Positions 34,740-43,239 are shown, numbered from the stretch's first letter. The stretch: 64,000 nucleotides of DNA from Acidobacteriaceae bacterium (GCA_003139095.1 PLHW01000037.1:1-64000); one strand, 5' to 3'. The notes: generated by a model from the sequence alone, not told the origin. Program-made: numbers and translations.

Positions 34740-36092
34740 ATGGAACCGTTTCGTCATCACATTTTTGTATGCACGCAGGAAAAGCCCGAGGGCGTCGCCT
34801 GTTGCCCCGCCAGCGGCGCCTGGGGTCTGTTAGGTGCCCTGGACCGCGAACTGCGTTCGCAGGGCCTCGACGACGAAGTTCAGGTGAGTACCTGCGGATG
34901 CCTGGGCTTGTGCGATGACGGGCCGATCATGATCGTCTATCCCGAAGGCGTCTGGTACCGGAAGCTCAAGGCGGAAGATGTTGCCGAGATTGTGACCTCG
35001 CATCTGCGTTCCGGAAATGTCGTGGCGCGGCTGGCATGGACCGATGCGCCCGCGATGAAGGCTGCCTCCAAAGAACATCGCGACCGTTATGGCGCGATGG
35101 TGAAAGCGAAAGACGAAGCCGGCACTCTTCCCGACGATCTTGACCAGACGATTCGCGCATACATGCCGAGCCGTACGCTGCTCACCGCACTCGAATTGGA
35201 CATCTTCACCGCGGTTGGCACGGGCGGCTCCGCCGGGCAGGTTGCGCAAAAAATTCGCGCCGACGCCCGCGCAACCGAGATGCTCCTCAATGCGCTCGTC
35301 AGCCTCAAGCTCCTCCAAAAGAAAGATGGAATCTTCCTCAACAGCGCCGCGACCATGCGTTTCTTTTCGGCGGGATCGCCCAACAATGCGCGCGACGGCC
35401 TGCTCCACACGGCGAATATCTGGCATCGCTGGTCCACGCTGACCGAGTGCGTGCGCGCCGGCACTTCTGTCGCAACCGAAGGCCGCGACCATGGCTGGGT
35501 CAAGAATTTCATCGTCTCTATGAATCGCAACGCCACCGAGCGCGCCGACGCCGTGATCAAGGCCGCCGCGCCCGGTCCCATCCGCCGCATGCTTGACCTC
35601 GGCGGCGGATCGGGAGCCTATTCGATTGCCTTTGCTCGCGCCATACCAACCCTCGAATCCGAGGTTCTCGATCTCGCCGAAGTGGTGCCGCTCACTCAGG
35701 AATATATTCGCAATGCCGGGCTGAGCGATCGCATTCAAGCCCGCGCCGGCGACATGCTGCGCGATCCTCTCGGATCGAATTACGATCTGGTCCTGATCTC
35801 CGCCATCTGCCACATGTTCTCGCCGGAAGAAAATCGCGACCTGTTTCGACGTGCGTATCAAGCGCTCGCCCCCAAAGGGCAGATCGTTGTGCAGGATTTT
35901 ATTCTTGAGCCGGCGAAGACCGCTCCGCGATTTGCCGCGCTGTTCGCCTTGAACATGCTGGTCGGTACGCGAGCCGGCAGCAGCTATAGCGAGCCCGAGT
36001 ACGAAACTTGGCTGCGCAAATCGGGATTCTCCGCGGTGCGCCGCGTGCGCCTGCCCGGCCCCAGCGGCTTGATGATCGCCGCGCGCGATTAA
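34740..36092 (+). CDS. [2Fe-2S] thioredoxin-like ferredoxin fused to O-methyltransferase
   Basis: A 450-residue two-domain protein. Residues about 1-95 form a thioredoxin-like [2Fe-2S] ferredoxin with Cys at 11, 21/22, 54 and 58, ending in the motif CGCLGLCDDGP. After a linker, residues about 130-210 form a winged-helix dimerisation domain (AYMPSRTLLTALELDIFTAV) and residues about 275-450 a class I methyltransferase (MLDLGGGSGAYSIAFA near 283) with a plant/antibiotic O-methyltransferase-like end. GGGAGG lies six bases before the ATG. The fusion implies that methyl transfer is coupled to redox state or electron delivery; the acceptor is unknown. Confidence 0.88.
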   Translation: MEPFRHHIFVCTQEKPEGVACCPASGAWGLLGALDRELRSQGLDDEVQVSTCGCLGLCDDGPIMIVYPEGVWYRKLKAEDVAEIVTSHLRSGNVVARLAWTDAPAMKAASKEHRDRYGAMVKAKDEAGTLPDDLDQTIRAYMPSRTLLTALELDIFTAVGTGGSAGQVAQKIRADARATEMLLNALVSLKLLQKKDGIFLNSAATMRFFSAGSPNNARDGLLHTANIWHRWSTLTECVRAGTSVATEGRDHGWVKNFIVSMNRNATERADAVIKAAAPGPIRRMLDLGGGSGAYSIAFARAIPTLESEVLDLAEVVPLTQEYIRNAGLSDRIQARAGDMLRDPLGSNYDLVLISAICHMFSPEENRDLFRRAYQALAPKGQIVVQDFILEPAKTAPRFAALFALNMLVGTRAGSSYSEPEYETWLRKSGFSAVRRVRLPGPSGLMIAARD

Positions 36093-36112
36093 ACCCCGCG
36101 CGATTAAGAGCC
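36082..36112 (+). repeat. 15-base duplication at the fusion-gene stop codon
   Basis: CGCGCGATTAA is repeated 15 bases later; the first copy includes the stop codon. Two units only. Confidence 0.55.
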
Positions 36113-36244
36113 CGCGGAAAAATTCGTTGTCGACGGAACCGGGAAGGGCAGGAGTTTTACTCGTGCCAATAACAGCACCTCAAACGACTGTGGCTTGAAG
36201 CCCCTGCCGTTTGCAACGCCGCTCAGAACCGCGTTTTGCCTCCG

Positions 36245-36985
36245 CTACTGGGCATCGTCCGCGTAGGGATAAACGTACCCGGGCCAGCCAAAATAGCCAT
36301 ACGGATCGCCCCACCACAGGCTGTCCCAGTATGGATACGGATAGACCGCCCAGTACGGATTCCAGCCAATCCCCCAGCCGAAACCGTAGCCCCATCCGCA
36401 ACCCCAGCAACCCCAGCCGAAGCCGTATCCGCGATATCCCCAGCCCCCGCGCCAGCCGCCCCAACCACCAGCACCCCAGCCTCCGTGGATGAAGGCCGCG
36501 TTGCCGCCGAATCGCGTACCCGTCGCGAGCGCCGCATGCGTATTGCCGAACGAGTGCCATTGTCCGTCTGCGATCGCGCTGTGCATGCCGTTCGCCCCAC
36601 CCATGCGATTGGAGGCGCCTAACGAATGCCATCCGGGCGAAGTGTCAGCGCGGCCGAGTGAAGACCCTCGCTGTCCGCCCACGCCACGTGCCGCCGATTC
36701 GCGCCCCATGCTGCCGTAGCGCTCCGAGCCGGACGCCGGTCCTCCACGCGGGCCGCCGTACGAAGAACCGCCGTACGGAGAACCGCCATGGAATCCGCCC
36801 TCACTGGGGCCACCGTGAAAGCTGCCGCCTCCTCCGGACGGCCCGCCGCTGTGCGAGCCGCCGCTGCTTCCGCCCCCACCATGACCGCCGCCATGTTGGG
36901 CAAAAGCAACTTCCGGCGCGCAAATAATCAGGAAGAAGGAAATAAAGCTGGCGAGAATGATTTGACGCAAGGTGGGTTGATACAT
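36245..36985 (-). CDS. Secreted Gly/Ser/His/Trp-rich protein
   Basis: The 246-residue product has a signal peptide (ILASFISFFLIICAPEVAFA) and then three low-complexity zones: His/Gly/Ser repeats (HGGGHGGGGSSGG, GGSPYGGSSYGG), a middle with two related copies (PGWHSLGASN, GQWHSFGNTH), and a Gly/Trp/Tyr-rich end (WGGWRGGWGYRGYGFGWG). Such proteins may be glue-like or envelope-associated structural proteins. The His and Trp content could allow metal or carbohydrate binding, but nothing proves it. It ends 150 bases after the fusion gene, convergent with it, and lies downstream of the LuxR-type regulator. Codon use is normal. Confidence 0.7.
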   Translation of the reverse strand: MYQPTLRQIILASFISFFLIICAPEVAFAQHGGGHGGGGSSGGSHSGGPSGGGGSFHGGPSEGGFHGGSPYGGSSYGGPRGGPASGSERYGSMGRESAARGVGGQRGSSLGRADTSPGWHSLGASNRMGGANGMHSAIADGQWHSFGNTHAALATGTRFGGNAAFIHGGWGAGGWGGWRGGWGYRGYGFGWGCWGCGWGYGFGWGIGWNPYWAVYPYPYWDSLWWGDPYGYFGWPGYVYPYADDAQ

Positions 36986-37128
36986 AGTGCCCTCCGTGCA
37001 AACGCAGACGGCGCAGGCCGCTCCGCGTGTGTTCTATTCTGTTGGAATCTTATTCTATCGAGGAAGGTTGTCCCTGGAGAAGCCCCCGGACAAAGCGGCG
37101 CAAAATTGCGCGTTCGAACCCCAAGCCG

Positions 37129-37168
37129 GGGAACAGTCTCGGTCTTCGAGTGGGCTGAGATTGTTCCC
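37129..37168. other. 12-bp imperfect hairpin downstream of the regulator gene
   Basis: GGGAACAGTCTC and GAGATTGTTCCC pair with one mismatch around a 16-base loop, 24 bases beyond the regulator stop. No T run follows, so terminator function is doubtful. Confidence 0.35.
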
Positions 37169-37191
37169 GAAACCAACCAATTGAGTGATGT

Positions 37192-37899
37192 CTAGGGACT
37201 ACCACGCACGATGTACGGCGTTCGTATCGCTACATTCGCCAGATCGCCGACTTCTGACTGGCACAGCTCGACGACCTCTAAACGATCCTTTGCACCAATC
37301 TTCCGCAGAATGCGATGGATATGGTTCTTGACGGTCTGCTCGGATAGATTTAAGCGGCTTCCGATTTCCTTGTTGGAGAGCCCAAGGCGAATCGTTTCTA
37401 CCAGTTGCTGCTCTCTCCGGGTCAATCCATGTTTCGTTTTGTGCGGCGGTCTGCAAGCAAGCGAAGCGTCCCGCGCGGCACATCGGAACAGCGCCAGCGA
37501 AAATCTCGGTGGGCAGACCGCTTCCCCGGCTGCGACTGCCCGGACTACGCGGACAATCTCGGCGGCCGATGCGTCCTTCAGAACGTAGCCCACGACTCCT
37601 TCAGCCACGGCATGGAGAAAAGTGCATTCATCCTCTTCCATGCCGACCATAACCACCTTGCGGTTTTCTCCCGCCTGCCGCATGCGTGAAACTAGCCGCG
37701 GCCCGGTAAGTGCAATACTCGGGGAGTCAAACAGAACTACATCTGGATTCGCTGCCGCAACCTTCTCCAAAGCAGTGCTCGAGAATGGAATTGCTCCTGC
37801 TACGGCTATGTCGTCCTTCTTTCGCAGGACTCGTACCAGGGCTTCGCGGAGCAGACAATTCTCCGCAATCAGGAAAGTTACAATACGCTCGAGAGACAA
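37192..37899 (-). CDS. NarL/FixJ-type response regulator
   Basis: The 235-residue protein has a receiver domain (about 5-125) with the phosphoacceptor D58 in VVLFDSP and the switch Lys in GYVLKDAS, and a LuxR-type helix-turn-helix (about 155-220, LTRREQQLVETIRLGLSNKEI and TVKNHIHRILRKIG). The acidic pocket reads AEN rather than the usual ADD. It is divergent from the pseudo-receiver and the exopolysaccharide operon, so it may control that locus; no histidine kinase is nearby. A 483-base upstream region separates it from the next gene. Confidence 0.92.
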   Translation of the reverse strand: MSLERIVTFLIAENCLLREALVRVLRKKDDIAVAGAIPFSSTALEKVAAANPDVVLFDSPSIALTGPRLVSRMRQAGENRKVVMVGMEEDECTFLHAVAEGVVGYVLKDASAAEIVRVVRAVAAGEAVCPPRFSLALFRCAARDASLACRPPHKTKHGLTRREQQLVETIRLGLSNKEIGSRLNLSEQTVKNHIHRILRKIGAKDRLEVVELCQSEVGDLANVAIRTPYIVRGSP

Positions 37900-38382
37900 A
37901 ACTACACATCCTCCGCTGGCAAATCCTCTGTGCCCCTCAGAGTCCCCCTCGCGCCAGCCGACAACTTTATCACATCTGCATTACTCTCCATTACTCTCCG
38001 CGTACCAACACAATGAGCTCGTTGTGGGTTGCCTCCGGGTAGCTCCTTCGAGTAGGATGCTGTATCGAACAATCCTGTGATGGCAAATCAGCTGCGCCAC
38101 TGCGACCACGGGAGGTCGCGGCGAAGCGTTCTCCATTGGCGCGTCTGGATGCGACAGCCGTGACACCATCGGCGGCGAAGCGGCGAGTGATCCAGCCAAA
38201 TTGCGGGCCAGTCTCTGAACGACACACTTTTTAATGCCTGGTTCGGTACCTGCCAGGTACCATGACTGACGTGCATAGTGGTACTGCCATAACGATGCGT
38301 TGACCAATGCTGTTTGAGTACGGAATTGAATCTTGCGCGACTTCTCACAACCACGTAGAAGTATCTGGAGAGGATTACGCCC
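37900..38382. promoter_or_regulatory. 483-base control region between divergent regulators
   Basis: No gene is supported here. It holds a tandem 10-base repeat (ATTACTCTCC twice, about 37979-37998), a 17-base palindrome at 38245-38261, and several GC-rich inverted patches. The size and position suggest a promoter-operator region for the exopolysaccharide locus. No -10/-35 pair is convincing. Confidence 0.45.
38245..38261. promoter_or_regulatory. 17-base palindrome, possible operator
   Basis: GGTACCTG and CAGGTACC form perfect 8-bp arms around a single C, a strong dyad 122 bases before the pseudo-receiver start. The binding protein is unknown; the LuxR-type regulator next door is a candidate. 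Confidence 0.5.
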
Positions 38383-38763
38383 GTGAAACGAGTGCGAGTT
38401 TTAGTTGCAAACCGCCCCCGCCTTATGCGGGAGCTCGTGCTCGCCGTCATCGCCGACCAACCTGACATCGAGGTGATTGGCGAAGTGCAGGATGAAAACG
38501 ACCTCGCCGAGGCAGTCGAAGAGGCCCAGCCCGACATCTTAATTCTTGCGCTCGACGACGCTGATAAGCGTGTTGCGCAGTGCGGCTTTCTGCTTGGGAG
38601 GTATCCGCGCATGAAGATTCTTGCGCTCGCGCCAGAGCAGAATCGCGGAATGTTCTATTGGGCGACGGTAGACGTTCGCACAAAGCCGCTGGAGAGTTCC
38701 GAAGCTGGCATCTTGAATGCTTTGCGCGAACGTCCATCGCTGGTCGGCACCGCGCACACGTAG
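38383..38763 (+). CDS. Stand-alone receiver-like protein lacking the phosphoacceptor
   Basis: The GTG-started 126-residue protein follows CTGGAGAGG. It has the receiver-domain pattern (VRVLVANRPRLMRELV, LAEAVEEAQPDILILALDD, MKILALAPEQ and a Lys before Pro in VRTKPLESS), but the acidic pocket reads ANR and position 56, where Asp is expected after PDILIL, is Ala. It is therefore probably a phosphorylation-independent pseudo-receiver. No output domain follows. It lies between the control region and the NusG-like gene, likely as the first gene of the exopolysaccharide operon. It might bind a partner regulator. Confidence 0.82.
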   Translation: MKRVRVLVANRPRLMRELVLAVIADQPDIEVIGEVQDENDLAEAVEEAQPDILILALDDADKRVAQCGFLLGRYPRMKILALAPEQNRGMFYWATVDVRTKPLESSEAGILNALRERPSLVGTAHT

Positions 38764-38786
38764 CGAGGGAGGCCGCGATTTGAATG

Positions 38787-38812
38787 TAATTTATTGAAAT
38801 TAAGCAGCTTAC
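38787..38812. repeat. AT-rich repeat related to the 18.7-kb repeats
   Basis: This copy shares TTATTGAAA, TAA and CTTAC at the same spacing as the units at 18699-18776. It lies in the short gap before the NusG-like gene. Confidence 0.45.
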
Positions 38813-38870
38813 GTTCGCTTTGTGAATGTAACTGAGAGGGCGGAGCTGTAGTTAGGGAGCGGAAGCGGTT

Positions 38871-39440
38871 CTGAACACACACGCAAATTACGAGACGTCA
38901 CAAAGCAGCTTCGCGGGCGAAGCCTTAATCCCGGCCGAAAAGCCTCTGCCGCCTGAGCGGTGGTATGCCATTTCGGTTCGCCCAAGGCACGAAAAGCTGG
39001 TGAGCCGGCATCTGGCACACCAGGGACTAAACTATTTTCTTCCGACCTACCGCAGCGTTCGCCGGTGGAAAGATCGGCGCAAAGAATTGGACATGGCCTT
39101 GTTCCCGGGTTATGTCTTCGTAAACCTGAGCCTTCGCAATCGCATGGGCGTCCTTCGCGCTCCCGGTTTTCTGCGATTCGTGACCTTTCAGGGCCAGCCG
39201 GCCGCGGTTCCAGACTCCGAGATCCGCGCACTTGAGTCAGCCATGTCCGCGGGTCTGCGGCCTCAACCTCATCCCTACCTGCGCCAAGGAAAACGAGTTC
39301 GCGTGAAGAACGGGCCTCTCGCGAACGCCGAAGGAGTGATGATTCGCCGCAAAGACGGCTTCCGCCTGGTAATTTCGCTCGATCTGATCATGCGATCGGT
39401 GATGCTCGAAGTGGACGAAGTCGACGTTGAACCTGTGTAA
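38871..39440 (+). CDS. NusG-like antiterminator (RfaH/LoaP/UpxY type)
   Basis: The NGN-domain opening (RWYAISVRPRHEKLVSRHL, then FLPTYRSVRRWKDRRKELDMALFPGYVFVNL in outline) and a C-terminal KOW part (QGKRVRVKNGPLANAEGVM) identify a NusG paralogue that lets RNA polymerase read through long polysaccharide operons. The first ATG/GTG/TTG in frame is GTG 39000, which would cut off the first NGN strand, while the frame stays open back to a stop at 38853-38855. I therefore place the start at CTG 38871, just after GGAGCGGAAGCGG. This start is inference. It precedes the exporter gene by 55 bases. Confidence 0.85.
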   Translation: MNTHANYETSQSSFAGEALIPAEKPLPPERWYAISVRPRHEKLVSRHLAHQGLNYFLPTYRSVRRWKDRRKELDMALFPGYVFVNLSLRNRMGVLRAPGFLRFVTFQGQPAAVPDSEIRALESAMSAGLRPQPHPYLRQGKRVRVKNGPLANAEGVMIRRKDGFRLVISLDLIMRSVMLEVDEVDVEPV

Positions 39441-39495
39441 AGATCCATTGCTCAGGCGAAATCAGATTTCAAAGATTTGCAGGAAGAGATTTCTT

Positions 39496-42400
39496 ATGTT
39501 CAGTATGCTCCGTGCGATTCGTAAATCGGGCTTCTCGTGCCCAGTCAGGGTAGGGGAATCAGGTTTGATTAATCATGAGATGAGATTCGACAGCACGGTT
39601 GCGGCCCGTAGTTGGGGCCGACAGATGCTCTTTTGTGTCGGGCTTGCTCTTGCCACTGGTGGCCTGAGCCTATTGGGTCAGACACGACCGCAGACGCCTG
39701 TCCCGCAGTCTGAACTAGCGCGGCAAAATATGGAGCGCGTTGCCGCTCCCGTCGGCCAGTTGGTCGGCATCCTCCACCGGGATCCGGGTTTGATGGTGGA
39801 ACTGAAGCGTTGGATCGCCAAGGACGCAACCGACCACGGTCAGCTGATTTCAGACCCTGACCTGGCGGACGAAGCGATCTTCGAACGTCTGGAAACCGAC
39901 ATCGTCTTTCGTTCAGTCGCAACCGCCATGGTGCAGAAGTACGGCTACCTGCAACCGACAATCAATCCCGATTCTCCACTCGCCAAGCAACAGGACTTGC
40001 TGATCCAGGAGCGCGTGAAGTGGATAGCACAGGAAGAGGGCGAAGAGCGGGCAAAGGCGCGCCAGGAACAAGAAAGGGCGTTGGAGCGGACTCAAACCTG
40101 CGATCCCCGCAGCAGCAACTGCGCGGCCCAGAATTTCACGAATCCCGCCATTCAGCAACTGCAGCAACAGCCGAGGGTCTATCAGCCTGGAATCAATCAG
40201 GGTCCGGCGCAAGTACCGGGGCTGGAAACGCCGCAAGGTCCTCTGAATGGTCCCTATGCCCCTTCTACTCCTTTTTCTCCTTACCTTCCACCGCAGCAGA
40301 CCCTGCCCAACAATGACGTTACCGAACTCCTCAGGACCAGCGGGCAGGACCCGTTCTCGATGGCACAAATGCAGTCAGGGAGTGGAACCTTCGGCGGTAC
40401 GTCTGGGCTCGGGGATGAGGGTGGGGAAGGCAGCAGTTCACTGCAACGCAATGCGCAGAGGGCGTTTCAGTCTGGAGGTTCTGAGTCTGGGGGAAGCCAG
40501 TTCGGGGATTTTTCGCTGTCTGGAGGCTTCTTGGGCGATGAGATGAGTCAAGGTCTCTACTCCAGCGCGCTTTCGAACCAGGGGACTTACCCGTTGAGTC
40601 CTTATTCGGCGGGAGGGCCATACGGCAATGGCCTCGGCACATCACGATATGACACCACAACTAACCCTGCCCTGGCCATGTCGAACTTGCTGCGAGCGAA
40701 GGAGTCGACGAGTCAGAGCCAGCGCTTGGTCCGCAGCCCAAACCCGTATGACGATATTCCCTCTCTTTATGACATGTACCTGCAGACCGTGGCGCGCCCC
40801 CAGGCGGTGGAGCGTTTCGGAATGCAGGTTTTCGAGAACGGCACCCGTGATCTTCAGATGATCCCCACCGATCTTCCCGCAGGTCCCGATTACGTATTGG
40901 GATCTGGCGATGGAGTTTCGGTCGACCTATGGGGAGGAGTTTCGCGGCGGTTCTACCGCGTCGTTGACCGCACGGGCCGGATCAGTCTGCCCGAAGTGGG
41001 GCCCGTCCTGGTTGCTGGCAAGTCTCTGGCGGAAGTCCAGGAGTCGGTCCAGAAGGTTCTGCGGACGGAGTTCCGCGACGTTTCCGCCGATGTTTCTCTG
41101 GCCCGCTTGCGCACGATTCGCGTGTATGTGGTCGGAGACGTGCTTCGCCCGGGTGCTTATGACGTGGGTTCGCTTTCGACGCCCCTGAACGCGCTCTTCG
41201 CGGCGGGAGGACCGACCGGCCGAGGCTCCTTGCGAATTGTCAAACACAATCGCGGAAATCAGACGGTGCAGGACGTTGACATTTACGACCTGCTTCTCAA
41301 TGGAGTCAAGGGGGACATCCAGCGACTGGAAGACGGCGATACCGTCATGGTACCGCCTCTGGGGCCGGAGATCACCATGGAAGGAATGGTCCGGCGACCG
41401 GCCATTTACGAACTGAATCAGGAGAAATCACTGGCGGAGGCGATTGGCCTGGCTGGCGGTTTGCTGCCCACGGCGATGTTGCGCCATATTGAAGTTCAGC
41501 GCCTGGTCGCGCACCAGAAGCAGACCATGCTCAGCCTGGACATCCCGCAGGACGACACCTCGGACCAAATCACGAAGCAACTGGAGTCGTTCCAGATCCA
41601 GGATGGGGACAAGATCAGGATTTTTCCGATCGCTCCCTATGCGCAGGATGCGGTGTACGTTGAGGGCCATGTGGTTCGGCCAGGAAAATACTCGTTCCGC
41701 GAGGGCATGCGCGTGACCGACCTGATCAGTTCGTACAAGGATCTTTTGCCCGAGCCGGCGTTGCAGTATGGTGAAATTATCCGGCTGAGTCTGCCGGACT
41801 TCCGTCCCACCGTAGAGAGCTTCAATGTGGCTGCGGCACTGGCCGACCCGGCCAAGGCTCCATTGTTGAAGGCGCTGGACACGGTGCAGATTTTCGGCCG
41901 CTATGACTTCGAGAATCCGCCCGTCGTCTCCGTGTTGGGCGACGTGCGAGTTCCGGGAACATACCGCACTTCAGGCGATATTCATCTTGGCGATGCGGTT
42001 CATTTGGCCGGCGGACTGGCTCCCGATGCGGAGACGGTCGATGCCCAGGTGTTCCGCTATATGCCGGATAGCACCCTGAAGATTCTCAACGTGAAGTTGG
42101 ACAGCGCATTGGACGGCAACCCTGCGGATAACATCGAACTGAGATCGCGCGATCGCGTGCTGATACACAAGAATGCGGCGGCGGCCGACCCGGTCACAGT
42201 GTATGTCAAGGGAGAAGTGGTCAGACCCGGACGCTATCCCCTCACGGGCGACATGCGCGTCTCCGATCTAATCCGTACGGCCGGCGGTCTGAAGGAGAGT
42301 GCCGACACCAAGACTGCCGATCTCACTCAATACACCTGGAATAACGACAGGCAAGTAACCGGCACACAAGACAAAATCGCGCTTGCCGACGCGCTCGCAG

Positions 42401-43239
42401 GTGCACCGGACAAAGATCCGGTTTTGAAAAATGGAGATGTGCTCTCCATCCGGCAGGTGGCGGGTTGGGAGGACTTAGGCGCCTCCATCACCATTCGAGG
42501 AGAAGTTGCCCATCCGGGCAGCTACGGAATTCGTCCCGGTGAGAAGCTGAGTTCCGTGCTCCTGCGCGCCGGAGGCTTTGCTCCGGCAGCTTATCCCTAC
42601 GGTACCGTGCTGTTACGGACGGACGTTCAGAAAATAGAACAGAGATCGTATGGCGAACTGATCCAGAGAGTGCGCGAACAGCAGGCAACCCTGAAACTAA
42701 CTGCGGTCAGCACCGGCGACCCAGACCAAAAACTCTCGGCTGAGTCGGCTCTGGTGCAGTGGCAAACCACGCTTGACAGCCTGGTGAGCAGTCCACCCAC
42801 CGGCCGCGTTACGATCCAGATTTCTTCGGACATGAAGAAGTGGGAGAACACTTCCCGCGATGTGACGGTGAAAGCGGGCGACATTCTCACGGTTCCGAAA
42901 CGGCCGAGCTTTGTACTTGTGCAGGGGCAAGTGTACGGCCCCACCGCGGTGGCTTACCGCCCCGGCAAGAGCGCACGGTGGTATCTGATGCAGGCGGGTG
43001 GCCCGACAAACTTGGCAAACAAGAAGGCTATTTTTGCGATTCGTGCCGACGGCACCGTGATCGGAAATCACGGGTGGACTTCGGGCGAAGCATTGAACGT
43101 TGCCTTGCAGCCTGGAGACATGATTGTGGTTCCGGAAAAAGCGCTCGGCGGTCCGCCGGTCTGGAAGGCAATATTCCAGAATGCGCAAGTCTTGAGCTCG
43201 ATCGCCACCAGTGCCATTCTCGCTTCGGCCTATTTTTAA
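39496..43239 (+). CDS. Wza-like polysaccharide exporter with seven SLBB domains
   Basis: The 1247-residue outer-membrane exporter starts after AGGAAGAG; its N-terminus carries a hydrophobic leader (MLFCVGLALATGGLSLLG). A Gln/Gly/Ser-rich region (about 170-430) precedes the Poly_export domain (around DYVLGSGDGVSVDLWGGVS) and then seven SLBB beta-grasp units, recognised by the repeated VxGDVxxPGxY and AGG patterns (for example VYVVGDVLRPGAYDV, VYVEGHVVRPGKYSF, ITIRGEVAHPGSYGI, VLVQGQVYGPTAVAY). Typical Wza has two or three. It should form the periplasmic and outer-membrane channel for the exopolysaccharide. An upstream in-frame ATG at 39427 overlaps the NusG-like gene. Confidence 0.92.
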   Translation: MFSMLRAIRKSGFSCPVRVGESGLINHEMRFDSTVAARSWGRQMLFCVGLALATGGLSLLGQTRPQTPVPQSELARQNMERVAAPVGQLVGILHRDPGLMVELKRWIAKDATDHGQLISDPDLADEAIFERLETDIVFRSVATAMVQKYGYLQPTINPDSPLAKQQDLLIQERVKWIAQEEGEERAKARQEQERALERTQTCDPRSSNCAAQNFTNPAIQQLQQQPRVYQPGINQGPAQVPGLETPQGPLNGPYAPSTPFSPYLPPQQTLPNNDVTELLRTSGQDPFSMAQMQSGSGTFGGTSGLGDEGGEGSSSLQRNAQRAFQSGGSESGGSQFGDFSLSGGFLGDEMSQGLYSSALSNQGTYPLSPYSAGGPYGNGLGTSRYDTTTNPALAMSNLLRAKESTSQSQRLVRSPNPYDDIPSLYDMYLQTVARPQAVERFGMQVFENGTRDLQMIPTDLPAGPDYVLGSGDGVSVDLWGGVSRRFYRVVDRTGRISLPEVGPVLVAGKSLAEVQESVQKVLRTEFRDVSADVSLARLRTIRVYVVGDVLRPGAYDVGSLSTPLNALFAAGGPTGRGSLRIVKHNRGNQTVQDVDIYDLLLNGVKGDIQRLEDGDTVMVPPLGPEITMEGMVRRPAIYELNQEKSLAEAIGLAGGLLPTAMLRHIEVQRLVAHQKQTMLSLDIPQDDTSDQITKQLESFQIQDGDKIRIFPIAPYAQDAVYVEGHVVRPGKYSFREGMRVTDLISSYKDLLPEPALQYGEIIRLSLPDFRPTVESFNVAAALADPAKAPLLKALDTVQIFGRYDFENPPVVSVLGDVRVPGTYRTSGDIHLGDAVHLAGGLAPDAETVDAQVFRYMPDSTLKILNVKLDSALDGNPADNIELRSRDRVLIHKNAAAADPVTVYVKGEVVRPGRYPLTGDMRVSDLIRTAGGLKESADTKTADLTQYTWNNDRQVTGTQDKIALADALAGAPDKDPVLKNGDVLSIRQVAGWEDLGASITIRGEVAHPGSYGIRPGEKLSSVLLRAGGFAPAAYPYGTVLLRTDVQKIEQRSYGELIQRVREQQATLKLTAVSTGDPDQKLSAESALVQWQTTLDSLVSSPPTGRVTIQISSDMKKWENTSRDVTVKAGDILTVPKRPSFVLVQGQVYGPTAVAYRPGKSARWYLMQAGGPTNLANKKAIFAIRADGTVIGNHGWTSGEALNVALQPGDMIVVPEKALGGPPVWKAIFQNAQVLSSIATSAILASAYF

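Noticed and set aside
34830-35861. 343-codon minus-strand frame within the ferredoxin-methyltransferase gene
   Set aside because: It mirrors a gene with diagnostic Cys and SAM motifs. Its product has no recognisable pattern.
38838-38856. Possible ops-like element (GGCGGAGCTGTAG) before the NusG-like gene
   Set aside because: It matches the first five bases of the RfaH ops core but not the rest, and no hairpin context is clear. Chance similarity is likely.
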